Assembly (NCBI GenBank): GCA_025937665.1
Contig: JAICQW010000105.1
Location: forward strand, 1 to 6,138
Direction: 5' to 3'
DNA: 6,138 nt
DNA from: Nitrososphaeraceae archaeon
GTDB lineage: Archaea; Thermoproteota; Nitrososphaeria; Nitrososphaerales; Nitrososphaeraceae
The notes beneath the pieces were generated by a model, which was given only the letters and a program-made list of their open reading frames with translations, was not told the DNA's origin and did not search any database. The translations under genes and the position numbers were made by a program. Positions within the stretch are counted from its first letter, which is position 1, and every line of letters begins with the position of its first letter. This document shows positions 1 through 5,793 of this stretch, one piece after another.

Positions 1-1438
1 GGCAGTGAGTTCTGGAATTCAGGAATCTGTAAGAATTTTTGCAGCTCAAAATATAGATCCATACGTAGCCTCCTCCTCAATTAAGGGGCTGATTAATGAC
101 TTTGGCGCAGGTATCTCAACAAGCAAATCTCTCATAAACGCTAGATCAGATAAGAATGCTACCACGCTTAATATCGGTGTAAAACAGATATATCAAGGAG
201 CATGGAACGGCGTGGGAGGTTGTAATGACATCTATTGCACTAATATCAATTCATTAGTAACAGATCCATCTGCATCGAGAAATCCATATACTGGAGAAGT
301 GGTTCCATTGAGAACTCAATGGACTAATGTTACTACCATGGGACCGGAAAAAAGACTCGCCGTAGACAGTGATGCCTTAAAATGGAATCCAAGAAATCAA
401 ATCTGGGAAAAGATTGGAGTGAATACTTCCAAGAGTAAGGTTACCTATCATATGATGTATTCAAACTGGCATAATGGTCAGCCAATGGACAAAGCGGACC
501 TACTTTATGCTCTTTACTTTCTTTATGAGTGGTCATCTAAAACTAATTCAACTGATGTTACATTCGATCCAGAGTATGCTGCTCGGGCCATAATTGCCTT
601 ACAATATCTTCGCGGTACTAAATTTCTAGACGATAGCAATGCAATTTCATTTGTTGATTACTGGCATTTTGATATCAAAGAAATAGCAGATTTCGCGACA
701 CTTTGGGCAACCTCACCTTGGGAAGTTAACGCAGCAATTGAAAGATTAGTAAAAAATGGAAATTTTGCATATACTAGATCAGAAGCAACAGTCAAAAACA
801 TTGAATGGTTATCATTAATAATACCAAGTCATGCCCAGGCAATAAAACTAGAATTAGAAAAAATGAAATCAGAGCGTTTCGTACCTGCTGCACTAAAGGA
901 TTCTGTTACTGTTGAGGATGCCATAAAGCGATATGACGCAAGTATAAACTGGATAGCCGAACATAACCATGCTATTATTGGTAACGGGCCATACGAAATC
1001 AAGAATTATAATCCAACAGGTAAAGTAATAACCCTAACTGCATTTAGAGACAGTACTTATCCATATGCCAAAGGATACTGGTCTAACTTCGAAACGCCAA
1101 AACTTGCGAAATTTGAAAAAGTCCAACAACCAAAAGTCGTAACAAGTGGTTTACCATTAACTATAACGGGGAATATCACCATTGGGGGTAACTATGATAG
1201 CAACGCCTCATTAACCTATTTTATTTCTGACAAGAGTAACCGTCTTGTGATTCAGGGGGAAGGAGAATGGATTGATAATAAAGGAAATTTCATTATTATG
1301 ATTAACGGCAATGCTACTAAAGGAATGTCTATTGGTCCAAACGCATTTGAATTATTCGTCAAGAGCAATTATGCGCTTAGACCTGATATACACAGCGGTG
1401 TTCTAATTACTGTCCCAAACACCATGACCAATAACTAG
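1..1438 (+). CDS. ABC transporter solute-binding protein, family 5 (peptide/nickel type), 3' part
   Basis: This is the extracytoplasmic ligand-binding subunit of a peptide/nickel-type ABC importer; only the C-terminal 478 or so residues lie in the window. The reading frame is open to the left edge. A GTG at position 5 exists, but no signal peptide or lipobox follows it, so the true start is almost certainly outside. Numbering from that GTG, the segment QGAWNGVGGCNDIY (64-77), the TMGPEKRLAV stretch (111-120) and SNWHNGQPMDKADLLYALYF (153-172) resemble large archaeal members of SBP_bac_5. The last of these corresponds to the family's wHdGxplTAeDV motif. IGNGPYEIKNYNP (325-337) corresponds to the usual GTGPY motif. 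Residues about 375-470 look like a beta-rich, Ig-like C-terminal domain, with alternating hydrophobic strands and no membrane anchor. The stop is TAG at 1436-1438. It probably feeds the DppB/DppC pair downstream, although a small gene and about 500 bp intervene. Ligand specificity cannot be read from the sequence. Confidence 0.85.
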   Translation, partial: AVSSGIQESVRIFAAQNIDPYVASSSIKGLINDFGAGISTSKSLINARSDKNATTLNIGVKQIYQGAWNGVGGCNDIYCTNINSLVTDPSASRNPYTGEVVPLRTQWTNVTTMGPEKRLAVDSDALKWNPRNQIWEKIGVNTSKSKVTYHMMYSNWHNGQPMDKADLLYALYFLYEWSSKTNSTDVTFDPEYAARAIIALQYLRGTKFLDDSNAISFVDYWHFDIKEIADFATLWATSPWEVNAAIERLVKNGNFAYTRSEATVKNIEWLSLIIPSHAQAIKLELEKMKSERFVPAALKDSVTVEDAIKRYDASINWIAEHNHAIIGNGPYEIKNYNPTGKVITLTAFRDSTYPYAKGYWSNFETPKLAKFEKVQQPKVVTSGLPLTITGNITIGGNYDSNASLTYFISDKSNRLVIQGEGEWIDNKGNFIIMINGNATKGMSIGPNAFELFVKSNYALRPDIHSGVLITVPNTMTNN

Positions 1439-1571
1439 TCATTGAACTTTAGCATAAATCTTATTATCAGGTACTGGTTATTTCATCGCCAACTAGTTTG
1501 AGATAAGTTGATGCATATTAAATTATTTAAATCATCTATATAGTCTTGTATCTAATTAGAATTTCTAACAC

Positions 1572-1581
1572 ATATATTATA
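1572..1581 (+). promoter_or_regulatory. Candidate archaeal TATA box for the small secreted protein gene
   Basis: The run ATATATTATA is centred about 26 bp upstream of the ATG at 1603. That is the archaeal distance from TATA centre to transcription start, so the transcript would begin at or next to the ATG and be leaderless. No Shine-Dalgarno sequence is seen before this ATG, which fits. A second AT-rich box, TTTAAAT at 1526-1532, could act instead and would give a leader of roughly 45 nt. The background is AT-rich, so chance matches are likely. Confidence 0.4.
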
Positions 1582-1602
1582 CAAGTTGTACTAACTCCAG
1601 TA

Positions 1603-1809
1603 ATGAGACTTCTGATTGTCTTATTGATTACCTCTGCGTTTATCTTTTCGAACATGGTAACTGCAACTGTTTCTGCTAGTGTATCTGACGATTATTGTTT
1701 CGATCATGATCTGGAAGATTCCCTTTGTTACGAAACCAAAAAGACATGCGAAAAAGAACGAAAAAATGACCTAATGGCAGAAAGTAAATGTTATAAGGCC
1801 ATAGACTAG
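1603..1809 (+). CDS. Small secreted four-cysteine protein, unknown function
   Basis: This is a 68-residue protein whose family I do not recognise. Residues 1-25 are a clear signal peptide: MR, then a hydrophobic core (LLIVLLITSAFIFSNMV), then a TVSA-type cleavage region with a probable cut near residue 25. The mature part is about 43 residues, highly charged, and has four cysteines spaced C-x9-C-x6-C-x13-C, ending CYKAID. An even number of cysteines in an exported peptide suggests two disulfides, but that is inference. I chose the ATG at 1603 over the in-frame TTG at 1546 because it puts the charged residue and hydrophobic core at the N-terminus, and because a TATA-like box sits about 26 bp upstream. 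The gene lies 164 bp after the binding-protein gene and before a hairpin-rich gap, so it is probably transcribed alone. A role with the neighbouring transporter is possible but unsupported. Confidence 0.65.
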   Translation: MRLLIVLLITSAFIFSNMVTATVSASVSDDYCFDHDLEDSLCYETKKTCEKERKNDLMAESKCYKAID

Positions 1810-1865
1810 GAAGATTCTTTCTATTAAATTCTAATACTAGTATCCAAGTTTTTTATGATGCAAAT

Positions 1866-1898
1866 TGATTGGTGCCCTACCCAATAAAGCACCAATCA
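1866..1898. repeat. Hairpin repeat copy 1, perfect 10-bp stem
   Basis: The left arm TGATTGGTGC (1866-1875) and right arm GCACCAATCA (1889-1898) are exact reverse complements around a 13-nt loop (CCTACCCAATAAA). It starts 57 bp after the stop of the small secreted protein gene. No T-run follows the right arm directly, so it is not a bacterial-type intrinsic terminator. Both arms recur exactly at 2021-2055. Confidence 0.85.
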
Positions 1899-1927
1899 CG
1901 TATTTGGCTCAGTGATAAGATGTGGGT

Positions 1928-1970
1928 AGTTATCAGAATTATCGCAGTTGATTCAAACAGTCTGATGATT
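1928..1970. repeat. Imperfect stem-loop between the two identical hairpins
   Basis: Positions 1928-1937 (AGTTATCAGA) can pair with 1961-1970 (TCTGATGATT) over ten positions, eight Watson-Crick and two G-U, around a 23-nt loop. Pairing that needs G-U is only meaningful in RNA. A stem like this can occur by chance in AT-rich DNA, so its significance depends on the flanking hairpins. Confidence 0.4.
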
Positions 1971-2020
1971 CTCTTTTCTTAGAATTGAATGCATTTAAGA
2001 GGTTTTTCTTATATCTAAAC

Positions 2021-2055
2021 TGATTGGTGCCTTCGGTATAGGAAAGCACCAATCA
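2021..2055. repeat. Hairpin repeat copy 2, perfect 10-bp stem
   Basis: The left arm TGATTGGTGC (2021-2030) and right arm GCACCAATCA (2046-2055) are identical to the arms of copy 1, 155 bp away. The loop is 15 nt and differs in sequence (CTTCGGTATAGGAAA); the loops share little beyond a leading C and a trailing AAA. A T-rich stretch (GGTTTTTCTTATATC) precedes the hairpin instead of following it. A faint resemblance continues 3' of both copies: GTGATAAGATG at 1912-1922 and GTGAGATGATAG at 2068-2079. Confidence 0.85.
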
Positions 2056-2206
2056 TAATATCAGGTGGTGAGATGATAGATACATTTCGTAGAATATTTA
2101 TTTAAAAACTAGTCATAGCTGTTTATTACTTTTCATAATTGATTTGCAAGTAAAAAGTTAATCTCCTACAAAATATCGGATGATATGAAACTAATATCAA
2201 AAACTA

Positions 2207-2244
2207 TAGTTCTCATGTTTTGATCTGGCTAACTATGAGAACTA
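2207..2244. repeat. Perfect 10-bp inverted repeat upstream of dppB
   Basis: TAGTTCTCAT (2207-2216) and ATGAGAACTA (2235-2244) are exact reverse complements separated by 18 nt. The arms are unrelated in sequence to the two hairpins further left. The repeat ends about 65 bp before the dppB start codon and about 30 bp before the AT-rich promoter candidate. It could therefore be an upstream regulator-binding site, or a hairpin ending an upstream transcript. Confidence 0.7.
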
Positions 2245-2272
2245 AGTATTAAGACCATCAAGATCGTATCTA

Positions 2273-2284
2273 TTAAATTATATT
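2273..2284 (+). promoter_or_regulatory. Candidate TATA region of the dppBC operon
   Basis: The stretch TTAAATTATATT is centred about 30 bp before the TTG start of dppB, which would give a transcript with a very short leader. The motif AGGAG at 2301-2305 resembles a Shine-Dalgarno but sits only 3 nt from the TTG, closer than usual. It would barely be included in such a short leader. Low confidence because the surrounding DNA is AT-rich. Confidence 0.3.
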
Positions 2285-2308
2285 GATAACATAATTAACT
2301 AGGAGCAA

Positions 2309-3352
2309 TTGGGACTAGGAAGAACCTTACTATTTCGTTCAATTAACATGTTTTTGGTCCTGTTTTCGACCATTTTAATTACTGTCATACTACTTGGTCC
2401 GACGCTTGATAAACTACTTGTAGATGCGATACGTAACCAAGTGATAGATGAAGTAAATCAAGGGACACTGAAATTTCAAAACCCAGACGAAAGATCAGCT
2501 TATATAAATAATCAAATTCAGTTCAAATCTAAGACGCTTGGTTTGGATCAGGATTCCTTCAATCCTCAAAAAGTAATTCATCGGGTTGTTAGCGTAATGA
2601 CCTTAGATTTGGGAAAATCTCATTTCTTTACCTCTGATTATGGTTCATCCAATGTTCGAGATATTATAGTCGAAAAAGTTCCAAAGACTTTGCTGCTATT
2701 TACAACTGCTACCATATTGGTTACTATTATTGGTATTTTTCTTGGTACATATGTTGCAGGTAAGGAAGGCTCCTGGTTAGATAAATTCAATTCGATCAAT
2801 GCAATATTTAGTAACAGCTTTCCCACATGGTGGGTAGCAATGATCATGATCCTTGTATTTGCGTTTACCTTGCACATATTTCCTGCAAGGGCCACCCCTC
2901 TTTCTTCGCCCTCTGATGCTAATTATGTTTTTGATCTACTTTATCACATGACACTTCCACTCATCACACTGGTCCTTGTTACTTTTGGTTCATGGGCCTA
3001 TATTGTGCGATACTTTTTGATAAATATCTTGAATGAAGACTTTATTTACGCAAAAAAAACTATGGGTATTTCCCGGCGAAAAATTCTATATTCTCATGCA
3101 CTAAGAAACGCAGGACCTCCTATTGCAACTTCTGTGGGCTTGGGTTTAGCAAGTTCATTTGGAGGATCTATCATTACAGAAGCTGTATTTGATTGGCCCG
3201 GCATGGGAAAACTGTTTTATGATGCTATAGGACTGCTCGATATTCCTATCATAATTGGACTTACTTATATTGGCACGTTGATCTTTTTAGTAACTATATT
3301 CATAACAGATATTGCTTACACTCTGTTGGACCCTAGAGTAAAAGGTAGCTAA
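2309..3352 (+). CDS. dppB: Peptide/nickel-type ABC transporter permease, DppB family
   Basis: This is one of the two channel-forming subunits of a dipeptide/oligopeptide/nickel-type importer; it pairs with DppC in the cytoplasmic membrane. At 347 residues it is near the usual family size. Membrane segments are visible at about 10-32, 127-149, 171-192, 211-236, 270-292 and 312-337. A soluble extracytoplasmic loop of roughly 90 residues follows the first helix, as is typical for DppB. The cytoplasmic EAA loop that docks the ATPase is at 244-268 (EDFIYAKKTMGISRRKIL and following), with G253 in the conserved position. It is followed by ITEAVFDWPGMGKLFYDAI (289-307), which matches the family's EtvFswPGlGxLlxxAi signature. 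The TTG at 2309 is chosen because an in-frame TAG lies at 2300-2302 and the next in-frame Met (residue 14) would cut into the first helix. dppC follows after 4 bp, so the two are cotranscribed. Substrate is unresolved. Confidence 0.9.
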   Translation: MGLGRTLLFRSINMFLVLFSTILITVILLGPTLDKLLVDAIRNQVIDEVNQGTLKFQNPDERSAYINNQIQFKSKTLGLDQDSFNPQKVIHRVVSVMTLDLGKSHFFTSDYGSSNVRDIIVEKVPKTLLLFTTATILVTIIGIFLGTYVAGKEGSWLDKFNSINAIFSNSFPTWWVAMIMILVFAFTLHIFPARATPLSSPSDANYVFDLLYHMTLPLITLVLVTFGSWAYIVRYFLINILNEDFIYAKKTMGISRRKILYSHALRNAGPPIATSVGLGLASSFGGSIITEAVFDWPGMGKLFYDAIGLLDIPIIIGLTYIGTLIFLVTIFITDIAYTLLDPRVKGS

Positions 3353-3356
3353 TCCA

Positions 3357-4733
3357 TTGCAAAAGAAATTATTCATAGGACTAGTAAAATCTCGCCGTGG
3401 AATAATTGGAGTATCAATTCTTGGTTTCTTGTTGTCATTAACCGCGGTAGCAGTACTAGTCATACCCTTTGATTCTTACAGGCTATGGAATGATCCTGAC
3501 TATTGGATTAATAGTCCAAAAACTGCGGCCCCCTTTTGGACTAGTTTTTTTGGTTCCAAGGATTTTGAACATATCTCACTAGATAAAAACAATGCAATAA
3601 CAACATCCGAAGTATCAGAAGGCATAAGAGTAAATAACTTTGGATTCGAAATCAATATGGATGCAGATAATTTTCCTGATGACTTTATGTTCCTCCACTC
3701 CGTCAATTATGGTGAAATACCTCCAGTATTGCAAATTGATATTACCAGACCTGATAACAATACCTTTACTGTCTATTATTCATCCTTACCTACCACAATT
3801 AGTGCAAATAACACTTTCACAGACAGAATCTTTTCTACAAATAATAACATTAAGGAGTCACTAAGCCCGTATCAAAGTTTCTTTAATTTTCCAATATCTG
3901 GTATTGAACCACAGATCGTGCTGTTCTCTGATACAAGTAAGCTTCAGGTTCTGCATGGAACATATCATATATCCCAAAAATTCTTCCTGTTTGATAATTC
4001 CAGCAGTATAGAAAATGTTGGTGTTATTCTTGGCGGTAAAGTATTCGGCATTTTGGGAACTGACGACCTGAGAAGAGACCTGTTTGTGGGAATCATATGG
4101 GGAATCCCAATAGCTTTATTCATAGGCTTAACCGTATCTATATTTTCAATATCTATCGGACTTATCTATGGGGTGGTATCAGGTTACAAAGGAAAGAAAA
4201 TTGATGAAGGGATGATGCGTGTCAATGACATTTTTTATGCCTTCCCAACCTTGATCCTCCTAATTCTAGTATCGATTACTTTTGGACGTAGCATTTTTTT
4301 GATTATTCTAATCTTGATGACTTTTGGTTGGATGGGAACTGCAAAAGTGATTAGAAGTATCGCATTACAAATGCGCAATTTTCAGTATGTTGAAGCTGCC
4401 AAATTAATGGGGCAGTCAGATTTGAAGGTAATTTTTAAACACATTATACCACAACTGCTTCCACTAACATTTGCAAGCGTGGCAATTTCTGTGCCAGGTG
4501 CCATATTAGCTGAAGCTGCTCTGAGTTTTATAGGTCTGGGTGATCCAACTTTGCCAACTTGGGGACAAATGCTCCATGATGCAAATACAGCGGATGCGGC
4601 ATCACGGGGTATATGGTGGTGGATTATTCCTCCTGGACTGATGATCGCCTTAACGGGATTAGCGTTTTTCTTGATTGGAAACTCGTTAGATGCGATTACA
4701 AATCCGCTAAGAAAGCAAAATCAGAAAGTATAG
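3357..4733 (+). CDS. dppC: Peptide/nickel-type ABC transporter permease, DppC family, with large extracytoplasmic insertion
   Basis: This is the partner permease of DppB. The C-terminal half is canonical. It has GTDDLRRDLF (234-243; families usually have GTDDLGRD), helices at about 245-277, 295-325, 370-392 and 420-442, and an EAA loop at 344-369 (YVEAAKLMGQSDLKVIF... with G352 and P365). LAEAALSFIGLGDPTLPTWG (384-403) matches the family's EaaLsFLGLGvxpPtpsWG signature. At 458 residues it is far longer than the usual 280-320. The excess lies between helix 1 (about 15-37) and GTDDL: residues about 41-233, predicted outside the cell, strand-rich, with three N-glycosylation sequons (N134, N151, N214). 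The start must be TTG at 3357: an in-frame TAA is at 3339-3341, there is no ATG or GTG between, and the next Met is residue 101. It lies 4 bp after dppB. No ATPase gene follows. Confidence 0.9.
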   Translation: MQKKLFIGLVKSRRGIIGVSILGFLLSLTAVAVLVIPFDSYRLWNDPDYWINSPKTAAPFWTSFFGSKDFEHISLDKNNAITTSEVSEGIRVNNFGFEINMDADNFPDDFMFLHSVNYGEIPPVLQIDITRPDNNTFTVYYSSLPTTISANNTFTDRIFSTNNNIKESLSPYQSFFNFPISGIEPQIVLFSDTSKLQVLHGTYHISQKFFLFDNSSSIENVGVILGGKVFGILGTDDLRRDLFVGIIWGIPIALFIGLTVSIFSISIGLIYGVVSGYKGKKIDEGMMRVNDIFYAFPTLILLILVSITFGRSIFLIILILMTFGWMGTAKVIRSIALQMRNFQYVEAAKLMGQSDLKVIFKHIIPQLLPLTFASVAISVPGAILAEAALSFIGLGDPTLPTWGQMLHDANTADAASRGIWWWIIPPGLMIALTGLAFFLIGNSLDAITNPLRKQNQKV

Positions 4734-4808
4734 TCTTTCAATTCAAATTTGATTGGTCGTTTTTACCAAACTATGAAAAATATTATTGCGTTGATCTTTC
4801 AAAAGGCC
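4734..4808. terminator. Convergent intergenic gap with a small T-rich hairpin, possible shared 3' end region
   Basis: These 75 bp separate the 3' ends of dppC (+) and the methyltransferase gene (-), so both transcripts must stop here or overlap. TTGGT (4753-4757) and ACCAA (4765-4769) form a 5-bp stem around CGTTTTT. The T5 run suits plus-strand termination, and A-runs further right (GAAAAA, 4775-4780) give U-runs on the minus-strand transcript. The left flank TGATTGGT (4750-4757) repeats eight bases of the hairpin arms at 1866 and 2021. Termination is inferred from position and base composition only. Confidence 0.35.
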
Positions 4809-5750
4809 TTAAGCAATTCTATTTGCTACAATCAAATCAACAAAGTAGAAAAGATAAGACCTTTCATTCATTTTTACTATCCATGGAATATATGATTCGT
4901 TACTATTTATTAAATATCCATGTCTTTCTACAATCTTTCTTATTTTGATTGAATCAAATTGGTCATTGTTATTCTCATTCACAAAATGGTAAGGGTTAAT
5001 CAAAATAAGTTTTCCATTGTCTTTGATACAACTATTTATAGAATCTAATAGTTTGAGCGGATTGACTCTATCAACAAGATTCAAGGCAATTATGCATTGA
5101 AAGAATTTTGATTCAAAGGGTAGATTTATCGCATCTGAGACGATAAACTCTACATTCTTAAGCATTTTATCATGTATTATTTTTCTTGCTTCAAGTATGA
5201 ATGAGAATGATAGATCTACTCCAAAAACAAATGGTAGCCTTTTTGCTAATTCAAATGTGCTTGAGCCAAAAGAACAACCAATGTCCAAACCGATTCCACT
5301 CAAGTCTAGATTTTTCTTCCGTAGCATTCTATAGATATTGTCTGGTTCTATTTTCTTTTTCAGAAGAGATAATAGACGATCATCAAAATGGTAATTGTGA
5401 TAATTATACGAGTATGCTCTATATAATAGATTGTTCTCTTCATAAAGGTCATTAGATGTTGGATAGCGAATTTTCATACCTACTGATCTGAGGAAATCTC
5501 TGAGTTTAGATGATTTAGAGTGGACTATCCACTTGCCATATGTTATAATCCTTCGACGAGCATATTCATGAAAATTTTGCAATACAATTGGAACACCTTG
5601 GATTATTGGAAATTGTGAATCGCAAATATTGCATTTAAGAAATCCTTCGATGCATTCATCTCCTTCCTCTCGAAGCGATTCCAATGTCAACCCATTCTTA
5701 TTACATGGATTATTTACACAGCGTAAATTATAAATAATTTCTTTTATCAA
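4809..5750 (-). CDS. Trm112-like zinc-ribbon and class I SAM-dependent methyltransferase fusion
   Basis: A probable cytoplasmic methyltransferase of 313 residues. Residues 1-60 form a Trm112p-like zinc ribbon: C11-x4-C16, C40-x2-C43, then the family's FPIIQGVPIVL ending (47-57). Residues about 150-255 are a Methyltransf_11-type Rossmann fold. Motif I is LDIGCSFGSSTFELA (155-169), the acidic strand-2 end is GVDLS (177-181), the adenine-side SDAINLPF is at 205-212, and motif IV is NLVDRV (224-229). The pieces GCSFGSSTFELA, NLVDRV and INPYHF recall the methyltransferase domain linked to ovothiol (mercaptohistidine) synthesis, and also uncharacterised Trm112-methyltransferase fusions. I cannot choose between these, so the substrate is unknown. 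The TTG start at 5750 is forced: an in-frame stop lies at 5763-5765, no ATG or GTG intervenes, and the next Met is residue 92, beyond the zinc ribbon. It lies 43 bp downstream of the next minus-strand gene and is probably cotranscribed with it. Confidence 0.8.
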   Translation of the reverse strand: MIKEIIYNLRCVNNPCNKNGLTLESLREEGDECIEGFLKCNICDSQFPIIQGVPIVLQNFHEYARRRIITYGKWIVHSKSSKLRDFLRSVGMKIRYPTSNDLYEENNLLYRAYSYNYHNYHFDDRLLSLLKKKIEPDNIYRMLRKKNLDLSGIGLDIGCSFGSSTFELAKRLPFVFGVDLSFSFILEARKIIHDKMLKNVEFIVSDAINLPFESKFFQCIIALNLVDRVNPLKLLDSINSCIKDNGKLILINPYHFVNENNNDQFDSIKIRKIVERHGYLINSNESYIPWIVKMNERSYLFYFVDLIVANRIA

Positions 5751-5793
5751 TGTCCTAAGCTCTTAAATCTACATGATTGAGTAGAATACTTGT

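Larger units (their letters stand above)
1810..2308. other. Gene-free, hairpin-rich intergenic region upstream of the permease operon
   Basis: I see no convincing coding frame, tRNA or known RNA family in these 499 bp. The region contains four inverted repeats: two hairpins with identical stems (1866-1898 and 2021-2055), a weaker stem-loop between them (1928-1970), and a 10-bp perfect inverted repeat (2207-2244). An AT-rich promoter-like stretch lies just before dppB. It must hold the 3' end of the small-protein transcript and the promoter of the permease operon. Whether it also encodes a small RNA cannot be decided from sequence alone. Confidence 0.6.

Noticed and set aside
1546..1602. N-terminal extension of the small secreted protein to an in-frame TTG
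   Set aside because: It would put 19 mostly unhelpful residues before an otherwise textbook signal peptide, and would place the start upstream of the best TATA candidate.
1866..2055. CRISPR array
   Set aside because: There are only two repeat units, each a hairpin with a variable loop; there is no series of regularly spaced repeats and no cas gene nearby.
1866..2055. Miniature transposable element bounded by TGATTGGTGC and GCACCAATCA
   Set aside because: The outermost arms could pass as terminal inverted repeats, but the flanking bases (CAAAT left, TAATA right) give no target-site duplication, and each copy is a complete hairpin by itself.
1960..2080. C/D box guide RNA suggested by TGATGA and CTGA strings
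   Set aside because: The strings do not fall in a consistent C, D', C', D order with proper spacing, and the boxes deviate from consensus.
2638..2895. 85-codon minus-strand frame inside dppB
   Set aside because: It lies antisense to strongly conserved dppB coding sequence and has no recognisable domain, promoter or ribosome site.
3500..3864. Short frames on both strands inside the dppC insertion region
   Set aside because: They overlap the continuous dppC frame, which has canonical DppC motifs downstream of this region. Their translations look like compositional noise.
4613..4948. 111-codon plus-strand frame spanning the dppC end and the methyltransferase 3' end
   Set aside because: It starts inside dppC in another frame and runs antisense into the methyltransferase gene; the protein has no recognisable features.
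5201..5455. 84-codon plus-strand frame within the methyltransferase gene
   Set aside because: It is antisense to the catalytic domain, including motif I, and has no independent support.
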